DNA from: Sisyra terminalis
Lineage: Eukaryota; Arthropoda; Insecta; Neuroptera; Sisyridae
Direction: 5' to 3'
Length of the DNA stretch: 64,000 nucleotides
NCBI GenBank assembly: GCA_958496175.1
Contig: OY292275.1
Span: forward strand, 40,501,701-40,565,700
Shown: positions 50,012 to 63,779 of the stretch, one piece after another
How positions within the stretch are numbered: the stretch's first letter is position 1
Layout of the letters: every line of letters starts with the position of its first letter
Notes under the pieces: generated by a model
Databases searched by the model: none
What the model was told of the DNA's origin: nothing
The model's input: the letters and a program-made list of their open reading frames with translations, nothing else
Program-made: the position numbers and the translations under genes

Positions 50012-51489
50012 TTTGATGCTTAAATACTTCTAATTGAAATAAAAGGAAAAAAATGTTTCCCATGTTTGTGTTACAATCTTTAAATTGGTAATTACATTAC
50101 AAATATAATAGTTCATCCTTTGATTTCAAAGAGGGATGACATCTGCTTCTCATTTCTTTGTCTATTTACGAAAAATGTTCTTATTCAAAATTATAATATA
50201 ATTAAAATCATTTGTGCAGAACCGTCATAATACTTCCATGAATTTCTTAACCACTTTTATAACGTGTCGAATCCCTTCTTACTCCCTCAGTTACCTAATC
50301 AATATCTCGTAGATTAGTTTCAGAAGAGTAACATATTTAAAATAAGGATAATAAAAAAAAATCATTCCGGTACAGTTTTCTTGCAACCATTGTGGAAAAC
50401 GAAACAAAAAAAAATATATATTCAAATGTAAAAACAGCAAACGTTTCACACCACTTTTACCCTAAAGCAATATTCTTTTTTCATTTCTTGTTCTCAATTT
50501 TCCTGTAAAACGATCGCTTTTCTTTATATCAATTTCAAAAATTGCTTTCCTTAAAAATGAACATCATAACCGATAAAAGACTTGAAATTCAAAATCAATT
50601 TTGTACTTTGTACAATTTTGTTTTTCTATATACAAAAAAAGAAAATTTGTTTTATAATGAAGGGAATTTGTTTAGATAATTGTTCCTAAATAAATGGAAA
50701 CCCCAAATGAAAAAAACAAGGAATTTATGTAGTAATTTACCTGATTACGATTCAACATACTCTTTCTGGATGAATTAACCGTAGCTTACCAATTATTTCT
50801 CTAGTAGGTTTCTAATATAATTAATTTGGTAATACACGGTAATTAAATTGAAATTAAATTTTGAGTCTACCAATCGCAACTGCCGAACGATGAATCACAA
50901 ACTGCATCATCCCCTATTCATCGCCGACTATTTCTTCTCCATTTTCAGCCCTCAGCCATCTGCAACGTGCAGAATAGACTCCGAAAAGTGAAAAGCTTGA
51001 GAAACTTTTAGTCTAAACTTGGCGTAATGGAAACAAACTATTCATATTTGCCATGCTGTACTACACATTAGGTTTTGGTTGATTTAATCAAATTGAAAGT
51101 AAGTAAATGTTTCCTCGTTCTCATTCGGCGTATATTATTTCCTAATTTACTTAATGCTTAACAAAATTTGCATTTAATTTGACAAAATGGAGTAAACTGT
51201 AACAAACTAATTATGTTTTTCGGTGAGAAATTTCCACTCTCATGTTATGTAATATTTAATTTTTCAAGAGCTAGCATTTAGAGTTGCTTTTTATTTTTGG
51301 AAGTTGATGTCTGCATTATTTCTACTGTAACGAATGCATGCATGCATTTAGTTAACTACCATATATGTGAAGATTATAAAATAAATTTAAAAAAAGCTGT
51401 ATACAAATCGTATACACATCGTACTTCTTTGTCTAGGTCTTTTTTGTTTCTCAAACTACCATGAAGGATAAAGCTGTCCTAGGTAGTCC

Positions 51490-52632
51490 TAAATGGTAAG
51501 GATCAAGGTTTATAAATTACACAGGTTACCTCATTAAAAAAATGGTGTCATCTGAAGTATTTTAAAATATGAATCAGTCTGAACTATTAACGTTTATTTA
51601 CATATTGTATAGTAATTGAAAACTTGGTACAATTGATAATTTAGCTTTAACGGTTAAAACTATTGAAACGTTGTAGTAACACTAAATTTGGAAATTTAAA
51701 AATATACATGTATGCAGTTCACACGTGATAGAAGTGAAACCTTCAAAAGTGTGAACTTCAAGATAATAAAACGAATGTAAAATTTCGAGAGTACGATAAT
51801 TGACGAGTTTAGTTATGATAATATTGACACCAGGTTTAAAAATTATTTTACATTTTATTCACTTATATGAATAACGATATGAGAGGCTTATGATAACTGA
51901 AGTATGAAATACTTTACAAAGTTTCGATTTGATAACTAGATATATCTTTGCAATACTGCGTTAATTACTGTTTTTGATCTTGTTGTTGATCCAATGCGAT
52001 TGCTGCATATTGTTAAAATGAATTTGGTATCTGGAAACTCAATCGAAGAGATCGGTGTATCTAATGCATTATTTACATTAAAATCTACCCTTTAAATCTT
52101 TGGAATTTTATATTGTTAAGACTTTGTGACATTGCGGTGAGTATGTGTATTAAATTTTTGTGGATGCACTTTTTGAGGTCTTTAAGTCTTGTTTTCTTTT
52201 TTTTTGATAATCATTTAAAAATATTTTTTTAAAATAATGAGATGTTAATGAAGACAATACACATTTCATCACGGTAGCTAGACCAACTATTCCCAAGGAG
52301 CGTAATACGCAGACGCGCACATACATACGAAACATTGTAATGTTTTTTATCTCATTTTCTCGTTTGTTAAATCTTATAGTTTTATATGTAGAATATAAAT
52401 GTGAATCTCTTTCAACTATAGCTTTTTCGTTTCATGAAATTTCGAGTCACAACGATGCTAAAGAAGTATTCACTTCAAAAAATAAGTGAGACTTCAATTG
52501 ATTTATAAATATATTTTGATATCTTGTTACCAATGCTACCAACAGTTTTGGACGTCACTTTTCTAAATATTTGGATTTGCTGTAAGTCCAAGAGGCGACC
52601 TGCGTATTTTATAAAACTTGGGATAGGATAAT
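51490..52632. mobile_element. TIR element of about 1.1 kb (long form)
   Basis: The ends face each other: left TTTATAAATTACACAGGTTACC (51508-51530), right (reversed) TTTTATAAAATACGCAGGTCGCC (about 52595-52617), with looser similarity extending about 15 bp outward. The subterminal blocks TGTCATCTGAAG..ATCAGTCTGAA (left) and AACTGTTGGTAGCATTGGTA (right, reversed) are shared with the short copy at 63385. A minus-strand open frame at 52150-52335 lies inside it. Confidence 0.6.
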
Positions 52633-54369
52633 GATTTTCTTTTGGTCAGTTCTTCAAAAATATTTGCTTGTCTTGAAGTTTGGATTAGTAGTACTTAGGA
52701 TAGTAAGTACTTAGGAGTTTCGACCAAAACCACTTATTTTTTTTTTAATTTTAAAATATAATTGTCTAATTGTATATTTTCAATTATTTCTTTTGTCTAT
52801 AATTAATACTAAGGTATTTTATTCATATTTCAAAATCATGAATTTCGTAACTCGACGAAGACTGGAATTTGGCATACAGACGAATATTTGTAATTAAACA
52901 ACCGAAAAGTAATAAAACTAATGACTTGCAATCACTGAAATTGAAAATTAAATTGCATGCAAAAATAAACCCAAATTTCATAAAGTTTTAAATTTTCATC
53001 GATTTTGTACGGGTGATTGAACGGAGGATAAATTGATTGATCTAATGAAATTTGTGTACTAATATATATTATATCGAGCCCCAACCCTTCATTAAAATCC
53101 CTTATCAATTAAGTTGATCTATTTCAATGTTCTCGACATATATTAGATACTGCAGTGTTTATTCAGCTTAATTAATAGGAATACTAATGTAAACATAAGT
53201 TATTGTTACCATGCAATTAAGGAGGATAAATCTATACATCAATTTAAAAAGGTTGGTACCCAAATAACAAACACTTTTTGTAAGTGAATAATAAGGCAGA
53301 AACTAATATCTTTAAGTTCAAACTAATTAAATTTATGCTACAAATTGTATAGCTTTAGAAATGGTACTAAAAAGCTTTGAGCTTTTTTTAAAAAAAGGTT
53401 GATATTTTCAAGTTTCCATATTATTTTTTAATAAATAACAAGATTAGAAAGTATTAAAGACTTTGTGAAATATCACAAAAGGCCCTGCCTTAGAAATTTT
53501 ACTGTCTGATTGGACAATATTGACAGAACAAAGCGTACAAAGGACCAAAGTAAACATTTAATAGAGGCCTCTTTGAACCGATTAATGAAGGAGTAACCCG
53601 GATATGCACATGTGTAATAATAATAACAATAGTTCGATTTGAGGATATCAAATTTGGAAGGACTGTCTCAATCCAAAAGTACTCTTTGTCTACCTCTCCA
53701 TGCCATCCTTTATCCTTCTATTCATTTAGGATTATAATATCGCTACACCCATTCATTCAGCTTCATATGGTGTAATCAATGTTCACATATGCATCCAAAA
53801 ACGATGAATAGTCTAACCTTAATGCTTCAGTTTCTCTTGTATGGCAATCCAATCTGTTTTAATATTATGTTCACAAATTGAATATCTTGCCAAACAAATG
53901 AATGATTGATTCGGAAAATTGGAACCTCTGGGATTTACAACTATAAAGTTTGGGAAAAATTTCAGTAAACTATTTAGGAATAACATGCAGTAGTACTTAA
54001 TTAAATCATCAATTTTTATTTTGATTTCCTTGATTTGACTTTACTGTTTGTTTATTTTGGCGAATTTTCCAGACTAATAGTTCATGCTGGATGTTGACGG
54101 TGATGTTAATGTCTCTGCTCCGTATTGTTTAGGTAAAGAGACGAGCAAAACGACAGACGTGTTTGAGTCTCTTTAGCATTCACAGATTTGAATAGGGAAG
54201 TTTTCATCGAGGGGAAGCGGGTATTATCTCATTGATTAAAGATGAAGATGCAAAGATGCCAAAGGGAAACAGGTATCATTGACGTGGTTGTTTTTGACTT
54301 GCATAAAGCCAAACAGTCAAAGTTTCTGATTTCATATTTTGGAGTATTTTTGCCAAGCTTTACGTTGGC

Positions 54370-54805
54370 AAGAGAACGTATAAGTATTACGCAACATTTT
54401 AGCCCCCTCCCCCAGGGGGTTAAATAAAATATTATTATGTATTATGTTTAGTACGGGGGAGGGGGCATAAATATACTGTTACGTAGCATTATAAGTTTTA
54501 ATTAGTATTTATAAAATAGATATTTAAAAATCAAACTTCGTGCTTATATTATGAAAGTAGTTGTTTGGTATAGTCTAACGCCATCATGTAAAAAAACGGT
54601 GCCGATATAGATTCCCCAACTCGAGTATTTACACTGAACCGTTTATCAGAGAGAAAAAAGATGATTGGTCAATAAAACTAGATTTTAATCCATGTATGTT
54701 TTATATATTTGTAAACACGGCAATATAATGTTACGAAACAAGTTATGAACGGGGGGGGGTAAAAATGCAAAAAGAAAGGTTGTGTAATATTTGAGCGCTT
54801 TCTAA
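54370..54805. mobile_element. G/C-tract inverted repeat cluster
   Basis: ATTACGCAACA..CCCCCTCCCCC (54386-54413) is matched in inverted order by GGGGGAGGGGG..TGTTACGTAG (54455-54485). It is matched again by a third block with a G9 run at about 54750 and TGTGTAATATTTGAGCGC at 54780-54798. The layout suggests a MITE family with G-rich inner sequence, possibly nested. Confidence 0.5.
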
Positions 54806-57800
54806 TTCTTTAAGAGCAAATTTCTTTTAAGGTTTATGTTAAAATTGTCGTTCAAACATGTATGTAGTAATATTCTTAATACTTCTCTAAATTGTATTAC
54901 TAAAATGGCCATCGGTACCGGTTTTTGTCCATTCGCAGTCCAAAAAAAAAATATCCCCCGACGAATGAACGATACAATTGCCTCCGTTGTAGACACCAAG
55001 TTATAGCATGTAGAGTGTATTTTTTCAAAATGAAAACTCAAAATATTGATTTATTTGATTCTCAAACTTAAATCAATTCTTAATCGACTTTGAAAGCTAA
55101 AAGTGTTGATTTTTTTGAAGAAAAGAATCAATTCTTTAATATAAGTAGAATCGATTTTGTCAACCCTTGTTCAGAAAAATTGTAAGGCATTGAATTTATG
55201 TGGTAATTGAAATTTAAAATGTTTTCTCTATAAGCTGTTTCAGAATTTACCCTAATCGATATTTAGACCAAATAAGATACTTATCTTCATGTAGATTGCA
55301 CACCTTGAATTTGGCCGCTAATTATCATGCGATTCCAATTACTTATTTAATAAAAACAAGGAATTTTATTTTGATTAATATCTCAACGCAGAACAAAAGT
55401 TTTAAACTATAAAGAACTATAAGAAATTTAGTCCTGATATCCCAACAATTTTGATCACAATTTAACTGAATTTTAGAGATTTTTCTATTGGTTATTGGAA
55501 CAAAAAGTACTCTCGGTACCGTTTTTCGATACTTAACATGAAAAAAGATACCCTGAGGATCAATTGCTATTATTGACAGTATTACAATTTTAATGTATGA
55601 GATTAAGCTTACGAAGCCGAAGATTACCAGGCAAATTATATAATGTCGTATTTTATGACTTTATCAGTATTGAAAACTTTCACCCCCAATTCTATGGTAG
55701 TTTTAAGATTTTTTAAACATAAAACTTATAGTTGTTGACAATAACTTGATTTATTTTTTAACAGAAGTGAAGATTACAACTTGCAGTCTTTCTTTTTTGT
55801 ACAAAGTACCAACAGTAGCAAGAGAGAAAATTAATGAAACAACGGTCACTTATTACTCCCCTATCATTAGAGTTTAATTTCCTGGTATTTTAGTCGTTTT
55901 TATCCTTTATATTGTTAAGGGTGCCAATTAAAGGTTTACCTCTTCAAGTTTAGAAATAAAATTATAAAATTAATAGCATTTATTAATGGTTTTAGTATCT
56001 TTAATGTTAACCTGCTAATCAGTCTGTTTTAAAGTATCAAAAATAATGGTTTTAGCGAGAGAATGTAGGAAATTGACCTTTTTGAAGTCCTAATAATTTA
56101 AGGATTATATGCCATTTTTGTAGAACTCATTATTTTTCTGATTATCTTTCTGTAGAATATAACTTAACTTGAGTTTAGGACGACAATTACTAGGAACTGA
56201 TAACTCAGATATGTGGAGTCTACACTGTATAAATTGTTGTATATAATTTTTTATATAATGAACAAAAATAGGCAACAATAAATTTAAATTAATCGTTTTT
56301 ATTTGACAAGCAACAAATTTCCAAAAATTTACGACTGAATTTTAAAAATAAATCGCTGAATAGAAATAGAAAATTTGCTGTACATTTGAACAGCTCATCG
56401 AGCTTATAAATTATTGTTATTTATTTGTAGTCAAAAGCACTTTATTGTGGCAAAAAGAAGCACATCTGGCGCTCTTCTCTCAATCAATCAATTTCGATAA
56501 CAGTGTAGCTCATTCAAAAGTCATGATTTACGTTATATACTTACACAATACTATATGTTTCATTATGTGTAGGGATAGACACTTGTACCTATACTGTAAA
56601 TTTACATGAGAATAAATCAACTTGTAAATGTGTTATGTATATTTGCCTGTAGTTGTCGAGTTAATTTATAGTTATTTCATATAATTAATAACGAAAAGGC
56701 AAACACAACAAAGCGAACCCAGTTTCCCATACATTTTATGTAGTAAATGTATTATGGATATGTTATACCTACGTCCTACTTATAAATAAATTGCTTTCAT
56801 CATAAACTAAATAACATAATAGATAGGTAGGCTTTTAATGGCCCTCACAATTCTCCTACAAGTTTCACAACTTAAACTTTCCATTTAACCTTCTCAATAT
56901 TCCCTTTATGATCGTTGAAAACTAACCAGTAAACTGAAATCCATTAAATCGGCAATCACAGAGACAAAATCTGATATGAACATCTCATGACTTCCTTATA
57001 TGAGAGTACAGATATTTTGTACTTCATTTAAAATATAGTTAATCTAATGGCTTCACTTTCTAGTTTAAAAATTACAAGGCATTTCTGATTGTTCTTGATA
57101 TCAAAACTTCGAAAGAAAGTTGGCTTGAAATTAACGTTTTCTTTAAATAGAAATTTTGTATCAAAATTTAAAGCATCAAAATTTTTTTGAGGTATTAAGA
57201 ATGATTATTATAAGTTGGCATCTTTGTTCTCGAATTTGAACTCAATATTCATTGGATTATAAAGCGACCACTGTGCTCAAAAGGCGTAAATGAGTTCCAG
57301 TGGATCCTTTTTAGAGTTTTGTATTTGAAAGCTTAAAAAAAAGCTCGGTTTAAAATTCCACTAACTTTTGATTTATAACTGCATTCAATATTTCGCTTGA
57401 ACGAATTTAAAATAAAAATAGGTTGCAAATGTTAACGTTTATTTACTTTGATGTTATCAGGAGGCTGCGGCATCGTTTTGGTTTGATAAAATCAATAAAC
57501 GTAATTGAAAGCAACCATTAGAACATGGATTTGGGGTAAATTCATAAATCGGTATAGCGAAAGCAAAAAAAAAAATACACAGAAAAATAGATTTGAAAAA
57601 TTCGGTATCAGATTTTACGAAATCGTTTCGAGTGATTCGTTTAAAAATATTCACCAAACCAATAAATTCCCATTTGGCGACCACATGAGCCTCCTGCTGC
57701 GGTCTGTCTATTTATTATTTACAAACGTCCCTCTTTCATCCCTCTCGCCCACACCCCACCACAAAGTCCCAATTTCAAAAATGAAACATGTGTTCAAAAA

Positions 57801-58937
57801 AAAAAAAAACAAACCCTTAACAAATAAAACATTCCAACAGCCCTTCACTAAAAATACGACCAAAATTGCAGCAAGTTTTCATTTTGAATTTAAAACTCAA
57901 CTTCACCATCCCCCATTACAATTCTTTTTTTATTAAAAAAAAAAATCAACCTTGTCACACGAAACAATTACTCCACAGTATCATGGTGACATTCGTGTTA
58001 ATTTAAAATAGCCGGATTTAGAGCTGAAAATTAAGAAAAATTTAAAATAAAAAACCTTATCAACATGTCATATAAACCGAGGATAAATCCAAAACAAACG
58101 TTTCAAACAAATACGGAAAAGTCAACAAAATGTCTGATAAAGAGTAAATTTTTGTCATGCAAAATATGTCGGCCATACAAATTGATAATTTTTTCCCTTT
58201 GTACTGTTATCATTAACCCTTTTTCCTCCATTTCTGTGTTGCACGTATTCACGTTTCCCGTTATTTTTTTCACCAAATTTTATGTGGAAAAAATTGTATA
58301 ACTTTTCAGTGACAAACGGATAAGGGAACGAATCATCCAATATAATATTGAGTTCAAATTGGAAAATCAATTTTAATTCAAAAGCTGCGATTATCTCCAA
58401 CAATATTAGCTTTACTGGTTCAACTCTTTAAATAAAGTTAATATTTATAATAATTTTTGTGAATTTATATGTTGTCTAAATATCAGATCTATATGATTGC
58501 CTGTTATTTGCAAACATTTTCTTTAATTAATAGAAAAAATTTTGCCAAAATTTTAATACAAAAATAAATTTCGAAATCTGACCTTAATTTTAATAAATCA
58601 TTGATTTAATGTAAAACTTTTAATCCATTTAGTAGACTATTTAGTTTTCTATAAAAACGAGATTCTTACTGTGTACGTGTTTTCCAGTGAAATATAATAA
58701 AGTATCAAGTAAAACTTGTAAGCTTAATTATAAGTGCAATGAGTCTGAATTCAAATATAGTTATATAACCGATTGGGCCTTAGTATTAAAAAAAGTCAGC
58801 TTATTTTAAATCGTTTAAATCTATAATAGTTTTAGAAAAAGTTGTATTCTAAATCTCAACAAGTCAAGGGGGAGGTGAAATTTTGTTTTCCAGATAAAAT
58901 CGTTTGAAGTTTTGGATAAACATGCATAATTTCAACC

Positions 58938-59460
58938 AGAGCTGTCCTAAAAAGTATCAAAGATGTTGTATTTTTGTATTTTAGTTCCTATATTTTTTGG
59001 TAAAAAGTAACTAGTATCTAAGATACTGAAAAAATTACTTAGATACTGAGAGATTGAATACCGAGTTTTATTTTGTTTTGTTCTGTTCTCTATAATAAAG
59101 GATTCAATTTATACCTCTTACATTAATCTTCCATCGTCTTTTTATGTGTGTTGTATTTACAGGAGTTTAGACCAATATACTTTCTTGTTTCTTAAACTAA
59201 TAAAGATAAGAAATAGATTATCTGATTATCTAACAACTTTACTTAATACGTTACGAAACTTCAAAACCATTCTATATACTAAGTAACTTAAAAAGTATCT
59301 ATTTAAATATTTTGTAAAGTAACTTAAGATTAGTATTTAAGTTACTTTTTTAAGATTAACTAAATACCCTAAGTAATTTTGGATACTTCCTAAAAAAGTA
59401 ACTTATCTAGTTTTTAGATACTTTTCCACAGTATCTTTAAGTAAAACCAAGTGAACTGGT
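58938..59460. repeat. AAGTAACTT/AGTATCT-rich repeat patch
   Basis: It starts CAGAGCTGTCCTAAAAAGTATC and carries many direct and inverted AGTAACTTA and AGTATCTAAGATACT motifs up to about 59440. hAT elements often have such subterminal repeats, but no matching right terminus was found. Confidence 0.35.
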
Positions 59461-61299
59461 TCATTTTTAAATTTGTTTATCTTAATGAAATTGTCGAACG
59501 TTTTGGTTTTGGTTGGTTAGTAAACCAGTTATAAACGCTGAAAAACTAAAAAATCAGCCCTTACTTGAAAACTGGTTATGGCCTATTGAAGTTTGATGGA
59601 TTTCGAGTAGGACGTATGAATTAAAACCTATGGATTTCCAGTACGGTATTTCGGAGTCTACTATTGCTTAGCATTGGATGTTTTAATTGAACTTGACCCC
59701 ATTATACCCCAAAAGCTGAAAAATTATTGAGTTTCTTTATTGCATCTCCAAATTGCTTTCATAATTATCCCCCTCAAGTTAATGGGGTTATATTTGATCT
59801 AAACGTATAATCGTAATACATACGAATATTTGACCCTTTTACAAAGGAATTTTTTTGATAAAAGTTGATTTTTGAGTTTTTTAACCCCTTGTAGCCAACC
59901 AACTAACCTCACTAACACTAACCTCACCAAATTTAGTCAAATTTGTAAGTTTTTTTTTGCATTTTGTAAAATTCCCACCTTTTTAACAATAACTCACGAT
60001 TTAATATGGCTCTTTACTAGAGATATATTGAGAATATGTGTTTTTATCTACCCAAAATTTCAAATGGTTCTATGAAAAACAGATCTATAACCTTTCTTTT
60101 AGAAACCATTTGAAGGAAAAAAAATGTATACATTTATAATTCTTCTATGTAATCTCGGAGTATTGATACCAGGAGTCCAAATGTAATGTTGGTCCAAAAA
60201 TGGCACCAACTTGAGGCCCAATGCTAGTAGAGTGCGCTTTTCTTCAAGAAGCACACGTTTGAATCATTACGCGGAAAGTGTTGTTTTTATTAGGAACTTG
60301 AAATTCCAATCTTCTGCACAATGAAAAATGTGTCAAGGTATGGTGGTGCCACAAAAGAGTCTGGAGTACTAACTTATGTAGCTTATGCTACCTTAGTTAC
60401 CTTAAAAAAAGTACATAGAATCGGTTTAAGCTAGTACTGTAAACACACTTATGACGGCGCCTTATCTTGATATATTTCCCATCATGCATTGCAAGATTGG
60501 AATACCTTCTTAAAACCATTAGTGTGTTCTGAATAATTGCACTGCTAGTGGAAGAAAAAAGAACTATAATCTGATTAACAAAAAAAAACCTGTACCGTTC
60601 GACTCCATGTATGTAATTATAAAATTGATTTCTGGGAGTCAGTTTTAGAAAACAGGTAAATATCATTGCGGACTTTTATGGTTAATAATCCTTTAAAACA
60701 AGAATATTATTTTGGTGAGCCTCATACAAGAGGTAAGATTAGCACTCTTCTGACTCTAATTTCTGAGAAAACGATTATATAATGAATTCGGGAAATGGGA
60801 TACTTTATTTATTTATTTAATAACGCGGTAATGGTAATTTAATTAAGCATCGTTATAAATATCGGTGTTCAAAACCATCAAATTTGCATTACTCTGTATT
60901 ACTTTTATTCAGAGTGGGTAAAAATAAATTTTCTCATTGTTTGTAAAAGCCATATTGAAATTTGCTGCGTAAAGTTTTGAATATTCTAGGTGATACAGAC
61001 AAAGGGCAGATAGTAATTTTGTTTTAACCGATTTTTAAACTTCATATTAAATGTAAGAGAAAATGGCATAATGAGTAAAATAAAAGTGGAACGTAATTTG
61101 TTTTTCGAACAATTGGTTTTTATTAAAATAACCCTCTCCTTTATAACATCGCTCTTTAATTAGGTACCTACCAAAAAAGGCAGATTATTTTGTTGTTTTT
61201 ATTCGAAACATGTAAGAAACTATTAAGAGACTAAATCGAGCAAAATTTTTAGTAGCGATAAATCATTTCACTATTAAAACCGGTTAGGTTATACGAGAC

Positions 61300-61800
61300 A
61301 ATTATTGCAATCACAGTGCAGATGATGGTGAGAACGATCAGCTTCGTTTAGCTCGTTCAATATCGCTTTAATCGTACAAGTTAATTTCGAATTCCATGTA
61401 ATTATAGTGTCCCAACCACCCATCTAGGTTGTGCACCCTGAATTATACCCTAATTCGTCGTAGACATCTTGTTCACTCTGCATCAACCACAACCGCCCTC
61501 ACTCACATTAATGGAAAAACGGTCAACGCCAACCCCAAATGAAGCCAAATGAAACCACTTCACGACGAAAGCAGAGATAATCGAAAAGTAAATCGCACAT
61601 GTGCTGCGAGATAAATTAAAATTCGATTGTAATTATTTACCGGTTCCTTCCTCTAATATGAACTGGAAGGATTTAAACGTAATTATAAACCTGATACATT
61701 CGGAAATTCGGAAACAGAGGAAATCAATTTCTAATTTCATTCATTTGCAAATTTGCGGCTTCAACACAAAAAAACAAAAATGCGCATAATTAATTATTGC
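61300..61800 (-). promoter_or_regulatory. Candidate enhancer or untranslated 5' exon region
   Basis: The block is less AT-rich than its neighbours and has clustered motifs: an E-box CACATGTG followed by GAGATAA (GATA-like) near 61597-61613, and homeodomain/POU-like GCGCATAATTAATTATTGC near 61780-61800. A minus-strand GTGAGTGAGG donor-like sequence lies near 61500-61510. This is motif reading only. Confidence 0.25.
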
Positions 61801-62429
61801 AAAATGGATGGAACGTGTGAAATTCTACACAATTGCATTTATTTTGTCTCATAAATTTCACATTACAAGCCGCTGAAAACTTTCATTGTAACTCTTTTCC
61901 TGGATTTTCAGTTTGATGAATTTATTGACCACAAAAGCTTTTTGTTTATCCGAAGTTTTTCATCGTTATTTATAAAGGTCATTAGTTGGAATTTATGGAA
62001 TAAATTAAAACCATTTGTGATTAAGCCCAATAAACTATTGGTAAAAGTGATCACAAAAAAGATCTCTGATATGGTTTTAATATTACATCTTACTAAATCA
62101 ATACTACTTTCGCTATATGATTGCTGCAACCATTTGAATAATACATAACGATTATCAATGTAAACTCCAGTTTCATTAGAAATATCAATAGGAGTTTAAT
62201 TAACACATTCTGGGGTTTAAATTATATGTAAATTATTGAAATTACTTTTTCAGCGATATTGATCCCTTGGAAAAAACACAATTCATAAGTTATTGATTTG
62301 AATGATTGATCCTTTAAAAAAAATATCATGAAAAATTAAGAAAATAATTATAATTGAAAAATTAGTACTAATAACATCACTACTTAATTTCCCCTTTTTG
62401 GAAAGTTAAAGGAGGAGTAAATTGAAAAG

Positions 62430-62700
62430 AAAGACGGAAACTACATCATCAACTTGCATAAAGGATAAACAACAGTAGTTGGTATGAAAGGATGCAAAAA
62501 AACGAAGATAAATCAAGTAGCAAAGCAAGGATCCCTAATTTCACCATTCTTATTTAATTTCCTTATAAAGAGTCAACATAAATGGCATAAAAACCAAAGA
62601 CCAACAAATTTATTCTATCCGCTTTGTGGATGATGTGGACTTGTTGGGAGAATCATATATCAATATACTAATGGGCAAATGTTTATATGTCGGCAAAGAC
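62430..62700 (+). pseudogene. LINE remnant: reverse transcriptase core
   Basis: AKQGSLISPFLFNFLI is followed after a one-base frame shift by NGIKTKDQQIYSIRFVDDVDL and LGES. These are the RT blocks VKQGxxLSPxLFN and xIRYADDxVLL, with FVDD in place of the usual Y/FADD. It is decayed and has no intact frame. Confidence 0.72.
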
Positions 62701-63091
62701 AAAGGAAATGAATGTTTATAAACACATACAAATATATAAACACCAAACATAAAAAGCATTGTCTCAAATTTGAATTAACTGATTATTGTCTTTTGTCAGG
62801 GATGCATCCACGGAGATGTAGACTAGATTGAAGTTGGTCATAAAATTGTCAAAAATATATTGAATGTCATTGGGGTCTTAGTTTCCGAACTATTTCTCTT
62901 ACCCAGCTAATTGAATTTGAACTTCCTCAAATGTTAACCACCATAATTTCAACCCTACATTCACGCCAACTTATATAGGAGAAAATATATTTTGTTGAAA
63001 TATGCTGTACACAGGGTATGAAAACTCGACAAATTAAGGAGAAATTTAATTTAACATTTGGATTACGGAGTACGTTCATTCTAATCTAGCT

Positions 63092-63305
63092 CAGTGGTTG
63101 TGTTAGGGTTATCTGTGAATATTTCACGGGTAGCTACTAGTAAATTTATAATAGCCATAGTGGTGAAAACCAAAACATTAAACATGTCTACAGCGAATCT
63201 TAATTTAATATGGAGAATTGGAAGTTTATAATTTTATATGTAGCTCATGGAGTTGTTATGCATTTCCAAAGTGGCCCGCAATATGATTTGGGTTTGCCAC
63301 CCCTG
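63092..63305 (+). mobile_element. hAT-like MITE, copy 2
   Basis: It starts CAGTGGTTGTGTTAGGGTTA, then TGAATATTTCACGGGTAGCT, and ends GTTTGCCACCCCTG. Both ends match the copy at 35746-35970. It has no coding capacity and lies within LINE-derived DNA. Confidence 0.55.
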
Positions 63306-63384
63306 ATTGAAAGCATGTGTCTAACGATCAAGACATAATACTAACTAAAATAATCTTAAAATTAATAAAAAACAACAAAGCTAT

Positions 63385-63628
63385 GGTTCTAAGAAAGATT
63401 TATAAATTACACGGGTTGCTTCAGTGAAATATCGTATCCAGAAGGAATTGAAATTCATAACTGTTGGTATCATTGGTAACAATATCAAAATCGTACGTAG
63501 GTATATTTATTCAATACGTATGTATATTTAGACTGATCAACATTTCTAAATACTTCGAATCCTTCGGATGACGTTATTTTTTTTCTAATGGGGCAACCTG
63601 TGTATTTTATAAACATTGGGTTGTAGGT
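63385..63628. mobile_element. Short form of the 51.5-kb TIR element
   Basis: The ends are TTTATAAATTACACGGGTTGC (about 63399) and, reversed, TTTATAAAATACACAGGTTGCC (to about 63612). Subterminal blocks match the long form but in the opposite orientation: AACTGTTGGTATCATTGGTA near 63460 and, reversed, AACGTCATCCGAAGG near 63575. About 900 bp of interior is missing. Confidence 0.6.
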
Positions 63629-63779
63629 AGAGATAGCGATCGAGTAAGGATCAACATTAAGATAGAAAAAGAGAATATTCAACAAGTAAATTTCATTGTT
63701 TAAGAAATATAGTTACACAAAACAATAACTAAAACAAGGGAAATCAGAGAAAGTATAGCATTGGATCAAAAAGGTTTTG

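Noticed and set aside
52150..52335. Minus-strand frame with a hydrophobic N-terminus, considered as the miple-like signal-peptide exon
   Set aside because: It lies inside a mobile element, and the only phase-1 donor that would keep the frame is poor; a T-phase join would create a stop.
57505..57936. 143-codon forward frame, the longest in the window
   Set aside because: Lys/Phe/Asn-rich translation of AT-rich DNA with A and T tracts; no recognisable domain.
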